Below the pieces are notes generated by a model. It saw only the letters and a program-made list of their open reading frames with translations. It was not told the DNA's origin and made no database searches. A program made the position numbers and the translations under genes. A DNA stretch of 64,000 nucleotides from Virgibacillus aidingensis (GTDB taxonomy: Bacteria > Bacillota > Bacilli > Bacillales > Amphibacillaceae), in assembly GCF_010994035.1 (NCBI RefSeq), contig NZ_WIXN01000012.1, positions 1 through 64,000 on the forward strand. The letters run 5' to 3'. Below are positions 10,330 to 20,148 of this stretch, in pieces; position 1 is the stretch's first letter; each line of letters opens with the position of its first letter.

Positions 10330-11979
10330 CTATTTCTCCCGCATCGGCAGTTGGATATCATTGTTTTCGGCAAAATCGATGGCTGATTCATACCCGGCAT
10401 CCGCGTGGCGGATCACACCCATTCCCGGATCCGTGGTCAGCACACGCTCCAGCCGCTCCTTTGCAAGTTCCGTACCATCCGCCACTGCGACCATGCCGGC
10501 GTGAAGCGAGTAGCCCATGCCAACACCGCCGCCATGGTGAAAGGAAATCCAGGATCCGCCTGCTGCCGTATTGATAAGTGCATTTAATACAGCCCAGTCA
10601 CCTACAGCATCACTGCCATCCTTCATCGCTTCTGTCTCCCTGTTCGGCGAGGCAACCGAACCGCTGTCCAAATGATCCCTGCCAATGACAATCGGTGCTT
10701 TAATTTCTCCTTTTTTCACCAGCTCATTGATCGCCAGTCCCATCTTCTTTCTCTCCCCGTATCCAAGCCAGCAAATTCGGGACGGCAGCCCTTGAAAAGA
10801 CACCTTTTTCCGTGCCATATCAATCCAGCGGATCAGTGCTTTATTTTCAGGAAAAAGTTCTTTAATCAGCTCATCCGTCCGGTAAATATCCTCCGGGTCG
10901 CCGGATAATGCGGCCCAGCGGAATGGCCCTTTTCCTTCCGTAAAGAGCGGACGGATAAATGCGGGTACAAAGCCGGGAAAATCAAATGCTTCCTGCAGCC
11001 CCTCATCCTTGGCCACCTGACGGATATTATTTCCATAGTCAAAAACTACTGCACCCTGTTCCTGAAATTTCAACATGGCTTCTACATGCTTTTTCATACT
11101 GGTTTTTGATAATTTTATATAGCTTTCCGGATCATTTATACGCAATTTTTCAGCCTCATCCAGGGAATAACCTGCAGGAATATAGCCGTTTAAGGGATCA
11201 TGGGCTGACGTCTGGTCTGTTACAATATCAATTTGAATATCTTTTCCCAGCAGCTGATGATATACCTCGGCAGCATTTCCAACCAATCCAATCGACATTG
11301 CTTCCCCTGTTTGTTTTGCTTTTACTGCCAGTTCGATCGCTTCATCAAGGGAATATGTCATGATATCACAATAGGAAGTTTTCAAACGCTTCTCGATCCG
11401 GTCCGCATCCACCTCGACTGCAATAGCCACCCCTTCATTCATGGTGACCGCCAATGCTTGAGCCCCGCCCATCCCGCCAAGCCCTGCCGTTAAAGTAATC
11501 GTATGCTTCAGCGTACCATTTAAATGTTTTTTGGCAAGGGAAGCAAAAGTTTCGTACGTCCCCTGCAAAATGCCCTGTGTGCCAATATAAATCCAGCTTC
11601 CCGCTGTCATTTGGCCGTACATCATTAACCCTTTTTTATCCAGCTCATGGAAGTGTTCCCAATTAGCCCATTTCGGTACAATCACGGAATTGGACAGAAG
11701 GACTCTCGGAGCTTGCTTATGTGTTTTAAACACCCCGACAGGCTTGCCGGATTGGACCAGCATTGTTTCATCGTTTTTTAATGTTCGTAACGTACGTTCA
11801 ATTGCCTCAAAAGCCTCCCAATTCCTGGCAGCTTTGCCAACTCCTCCGTAAACTACCAGATCATCCGGTTTTTCTGCCACTTCCGGGTCCAGATTATTGT
11901 AAAGCATTCGCAGCGCAGCCTCTTGTTCCCAGCCCAAACATTCCAGCTCCGGCCCCTTTTTTGCCCTTACCTTGCGCAT
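10330..11979 (-). CDS. hutU: Urocanate hydratase
   Basis: Second step of histidine degradation, converting urocanate to imidazolonepropionate with a tightly bound NAD+. The 549-residue protein has the conserved [10 protein letters not shown], the glycine-rich [11 protein letters not shown] segment that binds NAD, and the [13 protein letters not shown] motif near the C-terminus. A GGGAGG ribosome binding site precedes the ATG. It is the second gene of the operon, 24 bases after hutH. Confidence 0.96.
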   Translation of the reverse strand: MRKVRAKKGPELECLGWEQEAALRMLYNNLDPEVAEKPDDLVVYGGVGKAARNWEAFEAIERTLRTLKNDETMLVQSGKPVGVFKTHKQAPRVLLSNSVIVPKWANWEHFHELDKKGLMMYGQMTAGSWIYIGTQGILQGTYETFASLAKKHLNGTLKHTITLTAGLGGMGGAQALAVTMNEGVAIAVEVDADRIEKRLKTSYCDIMTYSLDEAIELAVKAKQTGEAMSIGLVGNAAEVYHQLLGKDIQIDIVTDQTSAHDPLNGYIPAGYSLDEAEKLRINDPESYIKLSKTSMKKHVEAMLKFQEQGAVVFDYGNNIRQVAKDEGLQEAFDFPGFVPAFIRPLFTEGKGPFRWAALSGDPEDIYRTDELIKELFPENKALIRWIDMARKKVSFQGLPSRICWLGYGERKKMGLAINELVKKGEIKAPIVIGRDHLDSGSVASPNRETEAMKDGSDAVGDWAVLNALINTAAGGSWISFHHGGGVGMGYSLHAGMVAVADGTELAKERLERVLTTDPGMGVIRHADAGYESAIDFAENNDIQLPMREK

Positions 11980-12003
11980 AAAATTCCTCCCTTTTTTAGT
12001 ATT

Positions 12004-13524
12004 TTACTGCATTGAAGAGAAGCTTACTTGACAGATTCGACTTTCCTCCGTTTCTTTCAACCATTTTGTCAATCTCTCAATGTCAGTGGAAAAAACTCTG
12101 TCTTTATTGATGCTTGGAACAATCTTGCGGGCTTTTTCATACAATCTCCTTGTGGACAAACTCATCTTTTCAGGTCCCCGATATTCTGCAGCCTGCATAG
12201 CACATATGAGTTCCATTGCAATTACACGCCGTGTATTGGCGAGCATTTCGTATGCATGCCTTGCTGCAATGGTTCCCATGCTGACATGGTCTTCCTGATT
12301 GGCAGATGAAGGAATGGAATCTACACTTGCCGGATGGGCCAATGTTTTATTCTCCGAAACAAGTGAAGCAGCACTGTACTGAATAATCATCGCTCCCGAC
12401 TCCACTCCAGGATTGGGACTCAGGAAAGGCGGAAGATCGTTCAGCTGCGGGTTGACCAATCTTTCCAAACGACGTTCTGCAATATTCGCCAGCTCAGCAA
12501 TGGCCAGCTTTAAGAAATCCATGGCAAGCGCTACCGGCTCTCCGTGAAAATTGCCGCCGGAAATCACTTTTTCTTTTTCGGTAAATATTAATGGATTATC
12601 CGTTACTGCATTCATCTCTGTTTCCAGCACCTGTTTTACGTAATGAAAGGATTGCCAGCAGGCACCAAGCACCTGGGGAATGCAGCGGATGGAATAAGCA
12701 TCCTGAACACGCTTTTCCCCTTGTCTGGTCGTTAATTGGCTGTCTTTAAGATGACTGCGAATTCTGCCGGCTGTCTCCATTTGCTCTTTATGTCCCCGCG
12801 CCTCATGCAAATCAGCATCAAAAGCATCCATGATACCGCCCAATCCTTCTACAGTCATCGCAGCGATTTGTTCACTTTGATACAGCAGTTTTTCCAGCTC
12901 AAGAATGGTAATTACACCAGTTGCCGTCATCGCCTGTGTGCCATTGATTAACGCCAGTCCTTCCTTTGCTTTTAATGTTAATGGTTTAATTTCCGCTTCA
13001 GCAATCGCTGCAGCTGCTTTCATTCGTTTCCCGCGGAAGTAAACCTCCCCCTCACCGAGAAGTGCCAACACCAAATGCGCCAGTGGTGCCAGGTCTCCAC
13101 TGGCGCCGAGGGATCCCTGACTGGGAATAACCGGATGAATGCGGGCATTTATGAAGTCAACCAGCTGCTGCAGCACTTCTCTTCTCACCCCCGATAGCCC
13201 CTGTGCCAATGCGTTGGCCCGAAGCAGGAGCATCGCCCGGCTGATTTCCTCTGAAAAAGGCTTGCCAACCCCACAGGCATGCGAGTGAATCAAATTAAGC
13301 TGCAATTTATCCAGATCCTTTTCTTCTATAATGACATCACTAAATTTCCCGAATCCGGTATTTATCCCATACATTGTTTTCCTTTTCGCAATCATTTTTT
13401 CCACAGCACTTCTATTTGTCCTTATATTCTCTGAGGCTTCAGCTGCTAATTGAACTGGTTCATTATGAAGTATGACCCGCTCTGCCTCTTTCCAGGTTAA
13501 CGTTTTTCCAGTTAATATAACCAT
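12004..13524 (-). CDS. hutH: Histidine ammonia-lyase
   Basis: First step of histidine degradation: deamination of L-histidine to trans-urocanate. The 506-residue protein contains [14 protein letters not shown], whose Ala141-Ser142-Gly143 cyclise to the MIO electrophile, plus the conserved YGINTGFG and NQEDHVSMG segments. GGGGGTG precedes the ATG. It is the first gene of hutH-U-I-G. The usual Bacillus order has hutP before hutH and a histidine permease (hutM) at the end; neither is present here. A leader hairpin and a cre site lie upstream. Confidence 0.96.
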   Translation of the reverse strand: MVILTGKTLTWKEAERVILHNEPVQLAAEASENIRTNRSAVEKMIAKRKTMYGINTGFGKFSDVIIEEKDLDKLQLNLIHSHACGVGKPFSEEISRAMLLLRANALAQGLSGVRREVLQQLVDFINARIHPVIPSQGSLGASGDLAPLAHLVLALLGEGEVYFRGKRMKAAAAIAEAEIKPLTLKAKEGLALINGTQAMTATGVITILELEKLLYQSEQIAAMTVEGLGGIMDAFDADLHEARGHKEQMETAGRIRSHLKDSQLTTRQGEKRVQDAYSIRCIPQVLGACWQSFHYVKQVLETEMNAVTDNPLIFTEKEKVISGGNFHGEPVALAMDFLKLAIAELANIAERRLERLVNPQLNDLPPFLSPNPGVESGAMIIQYSAASLVSENKTLAHPASVDSIPSSANQEDHVSMGTIAARHAYEMLANTRRVIAMELICAMQAAEYRGPEKMSLSTRRLYEKARKIVPSINKDRVFSTDIERLTKWLKETEESRICQVSFSSMQ

Positions 13525-13570
13525 GTCACACCCCCGCAGTATTGCTTTATCGTAATAAAGCAGAAAAAGT

Positions 13571-13603
13571 AAAAGGAGGCGATGGTTTTAAACCACGCCT
13601 CCT
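13571..13603 (-). terminator. Leader terminator (attenuator) of the hut operon
   Basis: Read on the minus strand, AGGAGGCGTGG and CCATCGCCTCCT (complement of 13573-13603) form a strong hairpin followed by TTTTACTTTTT, located 50 bases before the hutH start and downstream of the putative promoter. No gene lies upstream in this direction, so it is best read as an attenuator. In Bacillus subtilis HutP antiterminates a similarly placed hut hairpin; the regulator here is not in the window. Confidence 0.7.
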
Positions 13604-13663
13604 GTATATTTACTGTACTTATTTAAACGTCTGCTTCCGCTGTACATTGCAAAGCACCTCAAA

Positions 13664-13694
13664 GTTATAAAGATATTCATTTCTTACATTGTAA
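13664..13694 (-). promoter_or_regulatory. Putative hut operon promoter
   Basis: On the minus strand TTACAA (complement of 13689-13694) and TTATAA (complement of 13665-13670) are separated by 18 bases. The -35 overlaps the cre site, which would let CcpA block transcription. Confidence 0.5.
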
Positions 13695-13703
13695 GCGTTT
13701 TCC
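13690..13703 (-). promoter_or_regulatory. CcpA binding site (cre) of the hut operon
   Basis: Read on the minus strand the site is GGAAAACGCTTACA, a close match to the cre consensus TGWAARCGYTWNCA. Overlap with the -35 region fits catabolite repression of histidine use. Confidence 0.75.
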
Positions 13704-13947
13704 CTGGGGAAATCAAGTATGTTTTATCTGTTATTTGGCTGGTATACAGCGCTTCCCTGTAAAAAGGGGAAATTGTCATGATCCGATACATTATCATACG
13801 TCTTCCCGGATAAAAAGCTTTCATCATCCTCGGGTAATACAGAGATTTAACTTAGGAATAACTGATTTGTCACTGATTCGGTAAAACATCAGGTATATAA
13901 TTTTTTCTGGAACAATCACGATTAAGACGGCTTAGATTTGGGTACCG

Positions 13948-13965
13948 TAAGTATATCTATACTTA
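13948..13965 (+). promoter_or_regulatory. Palindromic operator candidate upstream of the BCCT transporter
   Basis: TAAGTATA (13948-13955), a TC spacer, then TATACTTA (13958-13965) form a perfect inverted repeat 63 bases before the transporter start. Its size and position suit a dimeric repressor; which one is unknown. Confidence 0.5.
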
Positions 13966-14027
13966 ATTATCACAATGGGAAAATATAGTGAAAAACACAA
14001 AAAAATTATTAGAATGGAAGAAGTCTT

Positions 14028-15521
14028 ATGAAGAAAAAACAAGCCTATCAGAATCCGGTATTCTTTATTTCGGCAATCATTGTTGGATTATTAGTCATCA
14101 TCGGTGCTTTTATGCCGGACCAATTTGGAGCAGTTGCCCAGGCACTTTTTGATTTTACTACGATTAATTTCGGATGGTTTTATTTGCTTGCAGTATTTAT
14201 TATCATTCTGTTCCTCATTGGTATTTCCGTAAGCAAACATGGAAAAACACGATTAGGTCCGTCCGATTCACGGCCGGAATATCCATTTTTCACTTGGATT
14301 GGCATGCTGTTTTCAGCAGGTTTTGGGGTATCTCTTGTTTTCTGGAGTGTTGCAGAACCGATGAGTCACTTCTTCGTCACGCCATTTTCCGATGTGGAAG
14401 CACAGTCGGAAGAGGCTGCAAGAGTTGCCATGGGGTATTCCTTTTTTCACTGGGGAATCAGTCAGTGGGCCGTCTTTGCACTTGCAGGTCTGGCTATTGC
14501 CTTTCTTCAATTCAGAAAAAATAGAAGCGGGCTGGTATCTGCAGCAATAGAACCAGTAGTAGGCAAGAACAAAACAGTTGCAAATACGGTTAATATTTTG
14601 GCTGTAATAGCGACAGTCATGGGTGTAGCAACTACCGTCGGCCTTTCATTTATTCAGCTGAACGGCGGATTGTCTTCTGTATTTAATGTACCGAACAATA
14701 TTGGAGTCCAGCTGATTATAGCACTTGTCATGCTTGCTGCATATCTGACTTCAAGCGTTACGGGCCTGGATAAAGGGATTAAGTGGCTGAGTAATATCAA
14801 TCTTGGAATGGCTCTTCTGATCATGATTATTGTGTTTGCTTTAGGTCCAACCGTATTTATTCTGAACAGCTTTGTGCTGGGACTGGGTGATTATATAACC
14901 AGCTTTGTCCAATACAGCCTGCGTTTGTCACCATATACCGGCGGCGAATGGGTTTATGACTGGACCATATTTTACTGGGCATGGGCCATTGCCTGGTCAC
15001 CTTTTGTCGGAGCATTCGTTGCCCGAGTATCCAGAGGCCGGACAATTCGTGAATTTGTCGCCGGTGTAATGGTTGTACCTCCGGCCATTGCGTGTGTCTG
15101 GATCGCGGTATTCGGCGGTACGGCAGTTTATAGTGATTTAAATAATGGCACCTCTATTGCTGAAGCTGTAAACGAAGATGTGACAGTAGCCCTGTTTGAA
15201 GCTTTGGGGGTCGTACCATTTACAGATATTTTGTCTATTATTTCAATTCTGCTCATTTTTACATTTATGGTAACCTCTGCAGACTCTGCAACTTATATTT
15301 TGGGAAGTATGACATCCAAGGGAACCTTGAATCCGGCGCTGATCACCAAAATTATCTGGGGAGTCCTGATCACGGCAATCGCCCTGGTATTATTATTTTC
15401 AGGCGGATTGGAAGCACTGCAAACTGCATCTTTAACGGCAGCGTTGCCATTTACCGTCATCCTGCTCATTATGCTTGTTTCTATATTTAAAGGGGTAAAA
15501 GATAAAAAAGATGAAAAGTAG
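14028..15521 (+). CDS. BCCT-family transporter (glycine betaine/OpuD-like)
   Basis: Twelve-helix sodium-coupled carrier of the betaine/choline/carnitine family, 497 residues. The signature region reads WTIFYWAWAIAWSPFVGAFVARVSRGR, with the tryptophans of helix 8 that bind trimethylammonium groups, and the SRGRTIREF loop. Length and motifs are like OpuD of Bacillus. In a halotolerant organism it most likely imports osmoprotectants; its position divergent from hut could instead mean another substrate. The short C-terminal tail ends in a charged GVKDKKDEK stretch. A shared terminator separates it from the convergent thioesterase gene. Confidence 0.9.
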   Translation: MKKKQAYQNPVFFISAIIVGLLVIIGAFMPDQFGAVAQALFDFTTINFGWFYLLAVFIIILFLIGISVSKHGKTRLGPSDSRPEYPFFTWIGMLFSAGFGVSLVFWSVAEPMSHFFVTPFSDVEAQSEEAARVAMGYSFFHWGISQWAVFALAGLAIAFLQFRKNRSGLVSAAIEPVVGKNKTVANTVNILAVIATVMGVATTVGLSFIQLNGGLSSVFNVPNNIGVQLIIALVMLAAYLTSSVTGLDKGIKWLSNINLGMALLIMIIVFALGPTVFILNSFVLGLGDYITSFVQYSLRLSPYTGGEWVYDWTIFYWAWAIAWSPFVGAFVARVSRGRTIREFVAGVMVVPPAIACVWIAVFGGTAVYSDLNNGTSIAEAVNEDVTVALFEALGVVPFTDILSIISILLIFTFMVTSADSATYILGSMTSKGTLNPALITKIIWGVLITAIALVLLFSGGLEALQTASLTAALPFTVILLIMLVSIFKGVKDKKDEK

Positions 15522-15530
15522 GCAGGTATA

Positions 15531-15567
15531 AAAGCAGCTAAAAGAACATACTTTTAGCTGCTTTTTT
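15531..15567. terminator. Bidirectional terminator between the BCCT and thioesterase genes
   Basis: AAAGCAGCTAAAAG (15531-15544) pairs with CTTTTAGCTGCTTT (15551-15564) around a six-base loop. T tracts on either strand allow it to serve both converging genes. Confidence 0.85.
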
Positions 15568-15602
15568 GTTACATGCAAACCGGTTTTAAAAAACAAATAT
15601 CC

Positions 15603-16124
15603 CTATTTCTCCTTATCCCAGGGAAATTCCGTCCCGAATATTTCGGCAAATTGCTTGGATTGCTTCCGCCTTTCCTTCCGCTGAAGTGCTCTGGATGAAG
15701 CAAGATTATACAGGATCTTTTCCTGTTCTGATTCAGGGTATACTTTTGGTACAGCTGTTGGTTTTCCATTTTCATCAACTGCTACAAACGTGAGAAAAGC
15801 AGTGGTACATACCTTCTGATCTCCTGTCAGCAGGTTTTCCGTTACAGCTTTAACAAAAACCTCCATGGATGTCCGGTGTGTCCATGTTACAAAAGACTCC
15901 AGATAAATGGAATGACCTTCTTTTACCGGGGCAAGAAAGTCTACTGAATCCGTGGAGGCTGTTACCACAGGATTTCTTGCATGTCTGACTGCTGAAATGG
16001 CTGCCACATCATCTATATAAGCCATCAGCCTGCCCCCGAACAAGGTGCCGTGTGAATTCGTATCGGGGGGCAATACATGTGCAGTTTTTATCGCCAATGA
16101 ATAAGCGCAGGGTTTTGCATCCAT
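15603..16124 (-). CDS. Acyl-CoA thioesterase (YkhA-like hotdog protein)
   Basis: Hydrolyses acyl-CoA esters. Residues DTNSHGTLFGGRLMAYIDDVAA form the hotdog active-site segment of the YkhA/YciA group, followed by the SVDFLAPVKEGHSIYLES strands. The C-terminal ~45 residues are charged and helical. The protein is 173 residues if it begins at the ATG ending at 16124, which lies nine bases from AAGGAAGG; an ATG three codons upstream touches that site directly. Confidence 0.85.
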   Translation of the reverse strand: MDAKPCAYSLAIKTAHVLPPDTNSHGTLFGGRLMAYIDDVAAISAVRHARNPVVTASTDSVDFLAPVKEGHSIYLESFVTWTHRTSMEVFVKAVTENLLTGDQKVCTTAFLTFVAVDENGKPTAVPKVYPESEQEKILYNLASSRALQRKERRKQSKQFAEIFGTEFPWDKEK

Positions 16125-16189
16125 CCAATCCATCCTTCCTTTGGAACATGTATATTAGTCCATTGATATTTTTATATTTACCGTATTTT

Positions 16190-17632
16190 TTAAAGAACCG
16201 GTGAAATCAGTCTGGATATTGATTCTTTAAAACGAATTCCAATTAAACGGTTTTCATACAATTTTTTTGACATTTGTGTAGATGCTTCCATATCGCTGAA
16301 AAATGCCTGTTCCAATTCCTGTGTTATTCCCCTGTCATACAAAAATGCATTCACTTCAAAATTCAAACGGAAGCTTCGCACATCAATATTTGCCGTCCCT
16401 ACTGATGCTATTTTCCCGTCCACAATGATTGTCTTCGCGTGTAAAAATCCATTCTGATAAATATATGCTTCCGCCCCAGCATTGAGCATGTCTCCAATAT
16501 TGCTTAACGTCGCCCAATAGACAAAAGGATGGTCGGGTTTATTCGGAATCATAATTTTTACATCAATACCGGATAAGACGGCAATCCGCAGCACATCCCT
16601 TAAACTTTCGTCGGGAATAAAATAAGGCGTCTGTATATAAATATATTCCTTAGCCGACATGATCATTTTTATATAGCCATTTTTAATTTGTTCCCAGTCC
16701 GAATCAGGACCGCTCGAGACAATTTGTACCCCGGCATCTCCCTGCTTTCTGGCGTCATAATACCTGTCTTCATATAAAATATCATTGCGTGAAGCCTGAT
16801 TCCAATCAAGAATGTATCTTGTCTGCATATTCCGGACGGCATCTCCGTATATACGCAGATGCGTATCCCGCCAGTATCCAAATTTCTTCTTCCTGCCAAG
16901 ATACTCATCCCCGATATTAAAGCCGCCAATATAGCCAATTTTCCCATCAATGATGGCTAATTTACGATGATTCCTGTAATTAATTTTAAAATTAAACATT
17001 GGAATTTTAGGCGGAAAAAACGACTCCACCTGTACACCGGCATGTCGCAGCCGTTTAATGTATTTTCTTCCCAAACGGCGTGAACCCATATCATCATAAA
17101 GCATACGCACTTCCACGCCCTCATTTGCTTTTTTAATAAGCACGTCTGCAATCCGTTTACCCAGGTTATCACTGCGGATAATATAGTATAAAAGATGAAT
17201 GTGATCGGACGCTCTTTCCAAATCCTGAATCAATGCATCAAATTTCTTTGTGCCGTCAGTATAAATATCTATGGTATTATCCTGTGTATAAATCGCATCA
17301 TCATTCCGCAGGTGCAAATACACGATATCCTCATATTCGGCAATTGATTCATGCTTAAATTCGAAGCTTCCCTCTTCCAATGCACGCAATTGTGCCTGTA
17401 CTGCTGTTTTTACCCCTAATCTGCTTTTGGTATCCCATGTGAAAATTCGCCGGTTGCTGATCGGCTTTCCGAAAATAAGGTAAAGAATAAAGCCGGCAAT
17501 TGGGATGAATAATAACACCATCAGCCAGGCCCAGGTAGCAGAGGCATCTTTTCTTTCCAGAAATATAATAGAGATGCCCAAGGCGATATTTAATATTAGT
17601 ATAACTCCTAATAATAAGGATAATAAGTCCAT
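16190..17632 (-). CDS. cls: Cardiolipin synthase
   Basis: Membrane phospholipase D-type enzyme that joins two phosphatidylglycerols into cardiolipin, a lipid linked to salt tolerance. It has two N-terminal membrane segments and two HKD motifs, HRKLAIIDGKIGYIGGFN and HAKTIIVDGKIASVGTANID. The ATG ending at 17632 is chosen because GGAGG lies nine bases upstream; an in-frame ATG 14 codons earlier has no site. The resulting 480 residues match the Bacillus enzyme. It is transcribed singly. Confidence 0.93.
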   Translation of the reverse strand: MDLLSLLLGVILILNIALGISIIFLERKDASATWAWLMVLLFIPIAGFILYLIFGKPISNRRIFTWDTKSRLGVKTAVQAQLRALEEGSFEFKHESIAEYEDIVYLHLRNDDAIYTQDNTIDIYTDGTKKFDALIQDLERASDHIHLLYYIIRSDNLGKRIADVLIKKANEGVEVRMLYDDMGSRRLGRKYIKRLRHAGVQVESFFPPKIPMFNFKINYRNHRKLAIIDGKIGYIGGFNIGDEYLGRKKKFGYWRDTHLRIYGDAVRNMQTRYILDWNQASRNDILYEDRYYDARKQGDAGVQIVSSGPDSDWEQIKNGYIKMIMSAKEYIYIQTPYFIPDESLRDVLRIAVLSGIDVKIMIPNKPDHPFVYWATLSNIGDMLNAGAEAYIYQNGFLHAKTIIVDGKIASVGTANIDVRSFRLNFEVNAFLYDRGITQELEQAFFSDMEASTQMSKKLYENRLIGIRFKESISRLISPVL

Positions 17633-18338
17633 GATCAACGTCCTCCACATATGAGAAAACTTGGTTTTTTTCAAGGAAGTTTTAAATTATATTTTACTTT
17701 CTTCTCCTTTGTATCCTCTGGCTTTCATTTAATACTGAAAAAGCCCTGGTATGTAAAATTCCCTATTCGATGCAGTTTGAATGTTATCTGTTTTCTCACC
17801 CTGTCAACATAGCCTGATTTTATTATTGTTTGTTTATTCACTAATGATAATATAGCATATTTTTCTTATTCCCTGTTAACTATTGAATGAATCAGCAGCA
17901 GAGCAAAAAGGGCTTTGATTCACTTTCATATGTTTCACGGGAAATCTAACGGTAATTACTCATTTTTAATATAAAATGCTCCGCCTGCTCTACCTGATTT
18001 TTTTGGTTGGGTCTGCAGCCGGATAAGGAATGATTATTGATTCCAAGCTCTTATACCTTTTAACATTCAATATATTTTACACTTATTTTAGCGTAACAAA
18101 AAATGGCATGGTAAATTCTTAGAGGAATTCCATGCCATTTTTATTGACACATACCTTTGGCTATGCTTATTTGATGTCTTCAAAAGGCTGACCAGGTTGG
18201 TTCTTTTTTATAAACAGTGATGAATTAGATCGACCCTCCAATAATGAAAAGTAGGAAACGTCTATTATTAACCTGCTGAAATTATTAAATCTTATAATTA
18301 GAAGACGCATTTTCCTGCACTCAACAATGTGTGGAGAT
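17633..18338. other. Long intergenic region between megL and cls
   Basis: About 700 AT-rich bases without a credible gene. It contains the bidirectional terminator at 18098-18142 and presumably the cls promoter. Nothing else recognised. Confidence 0.5.
18098..18142. terminator. Terminator downstream of megL
   Basis: AAAAAATGGCATGG (18098-18111) pairs with CCATGCCATTTTT (18130-18142), extended by AATTC/GAATT, with T runs on both strands. It lies about 195 bases beyond the megL stop. Confidence 0.7.
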
Positions 18339-19523
18339 TTAAAGCTTATTCAGTGCCTGCGCCAAATCCTCCCAAATATCTTCCCAGGATTCAAGTCCAA
18401 CAGATAAACGGATGAGCTGATCAGTAATCCCCATTTCCTCACGGGATTCTTTTGGAACAACAGCATGTGTCATGGTAGCAGGATGCTGAATGAGTGTTTC
18501 CGCATCCCCAAGGCTTACAGCAATTTTTAAAAAGCTTAAATGGTTCAGCATTTGCTGTGCATCTGCTTTTGTCCCTTTTAATTCAAAGGAAATCATACCG
18601 CCGCCCCGTTTCATTTGTTTGCTGCAAATTACGTGGTCCGGGTTGGCTTTATCGCTCGGATAATACACATTCTCTACTTTTGGGTGGCTGCGCAGCTTAT
18701 CGACGATGATTTCTGCGTTATCACAATGCCTGTCGAGCCTGACGGGCAAAGTTTTCAGACCCCTGAGCAGCAGCCAGGCATCAAACGGGGACATAATCCC
18801 GCCGACATCCTTTTGTGTTGTCATGGCAACAGAATCCAGGAAGTCCTGCTTCCCGACAACTAGTCCTGCAACTACATCCCCATGCCCGCCAATATACTTC
18901 GTGGCACTATGAATCACGATGTCGCACCCCAATTCAATTGGGCGCTGCAGATAAGGTGAGGCGAATGTGTTATCAACAACGACTGGAATACCAAATTCCT
19001 TCGCCACTTCAGCGACCATTTCCAGATCAATCAATTTCATTGTCGGGTTAATCGGTGTTTCCACGTAAATACAGGCCGTTTCCGGTTTGATCAGGGAACG
19101 CACCTCATCCTTTGTTCCCATTGCGGAAAAATCATGCGTAATATTATACTTATCTTCCATTAGTGTTAAAAGCCCAAATGTACATCCATATAATCCGGTG
19201 GAACAGAGAATATGGTCATTTGCTTTGGTCAGGGCAATTAAAACAGCCGAAACAGCAGCCATTCCGGATGCAAAAGCAAGTCCTCTTTCCCCGTTTTCAA
19301 GGGCGGCAATTCTCTCCTCCAGTACTTTTACGGTCGGATTGCCGAGCCGGGAATACATATATCCTGCTTCTTCCCCTGCAAACCGTGCTTCCCCCTGTTC
19401 CGCCGTGTCAAAGGTAAAAGTCGATGTTTGAAATAATGGCGTTGCCAGACTGCCAAGCATATCTTTTGAGTCGTAGCCTTCATGTATTACATTTGTCTCA
19501 AAATGTGCAGATTTTTTTGACAT
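18339..19523 (-). CDS. megL: Methionine gamma-lyase (Cys/Met metabolism PLP enzyme)
   Basis: PLP enzyme of 394 residues that probably splits methionine to methanethiol, 2-oxobutanoate and ammonia. The PLP lysine is Lys209 in SATKYIGGHGD. Cys114 in LYGCTF occupies the position of the cysteine that marks methionine gamma-lyases and is absent from most cystathionine lyases. The general fold is that of the gamma family (YMYSRLGNPT, FASGMAA). Cystathionine gamma-lyase activity remains possible. It is divergent from the SAM-riboswitch-controlled sulfhydrylase, so synthesis and breakdown genes sit back to back. Confidence 0.82.
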   Translation of the reverse strand: MSKKSAHFETNVIHEGYDSKDMLGSLATPLFQTSTFTFDTAEQGEARFAGEEAGYMYSRLGNPTVKVLEERIAALENGERGLAFASGMAAVSAVLIALTKANDHILCSTGLYGCTFGLLTLMEDKYNITHDFSAMGTKDEVRSLIKPETACIYVETPINPTMKLIDLEMVAEVAKEFGIPVVVDNTFASPYLQRPIELGCDIVIHSATKYIGGHGDVVAGLVVGKQDFLDSVAMTTQKDVGGIMSPFDAWLLLRGLKTLPVRLDRHCDNAEIIVDKLRSHPKVENVYYPSDKANPDHVICSKQMKRGGGMISFELKGTKADAQQMLNHLSFLKIAVSLGDAETLIQHPATMTHAVVPKESREEMGITDQLIRLSVGLESWEDIWEDLAQALNKL

Positions 19524-19879
19524 AAAAATCCCCCTTTAACCATTTTGTATATAAGTATGCTTACTATTATTTTAGTCTATTAGAATTATTTTTGAAAGCG
19601 TTTTCCTTTTTGCAAGCATAAAAATCTTCGTCTCTCCTGCACACTTTAATTGATTTTAAGTTATTACTGCTCTGGTGCCATATTATTTTTACTGGCACTC
19701 AAGACTACTATGTCAATTTTGAGACTTTTACACTATCATTTAACCCAATGACAGTCTTCTCTGATTCCATTTCGAATCTCTTTTAATCCGGAAAAACTTC
19801 TTTAATTGCCTTTTTCCAATTACCCCTTGACATTTGCATTACTTTAACCCTATAATAATCGTAATTTAAAAAATTGAAT
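19524..19879. other. Divergent promoter region between megL and the SAM riboswitch
   Basis: AT-rich, with no gene seen. It should contain the megL promoter and, near 19826-19860, a promoter for the riboswitch (TTGACA near 19827 and TATAAT near 19851). Confidence 0.45.
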
Positions 19880-19998
19880 CTCTTATCAAGAGCGGTGGAG
19901 GGAATAGGCCCTGTGAAGCCCGGCAACCTGAAAGTAAGTAATACTTGCTTTTCACGGTGCTAAATCCTACAGACATTTTCAGGTCTGGAAGATAAGAG
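19880..19998 (+). ncRNA. SAM riboswitch (S-box, SAM-I)
   Basis: The S-box core is present in order: CTCTTATCAAGAG, GGTGGAGGGAA, GGCCCTGTGAAGCCCGGCAACC, a variable P3 arm, CGGTGCTAAATCC, a short P4 arm and the closing GATAAGAG that pairs with the 5' CTCTTATC. A terminator follows directly, so S-adenosylmethionine should switch off the downstream homocysteine synthase gene. Confidence 0.95.
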
Positions 19999-20016
19999 GA
20001 GGAACGGTTACATAAC

Positions 20017-20043
20017 GCCCTCTTCTTAGGAAGGGGGCTTTTT
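20017..20043 (+). terminator. SAM-riboswitch expression-platform terminator
   Basis: GCCCTCTTC (20017-20025) pairs with GAAGGGGGC (20030-20038) and is followed by TTTTTC. It lies 19 bases after the aptamer and 105 before the start codon. Confidence 0.9.
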
Positions 20044-20148
20044 CATTGTATTCCTTTTCTTCCAGATAACATCCAGCAAGAAAATTGCCGGTTTCCGGCA
20101 GAGTAAGCCAAGCTCTAAAAATACAAACAACCCAAGGAGGAATTTTTC

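Larger units (their letters stand above)
13525..14027. other. Divergent regulatory region between hutH and the BCCT gene
   Basis: This 503-base stretch holds the hut promoter, cre and leader hairpin on the left. On the right, before the transporter, is a perfect 8-bp inverted repeat with a 2-base spacer (13948-13965). No small gene with a credible ribosome binding site was seen. Confidence 0.6.
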
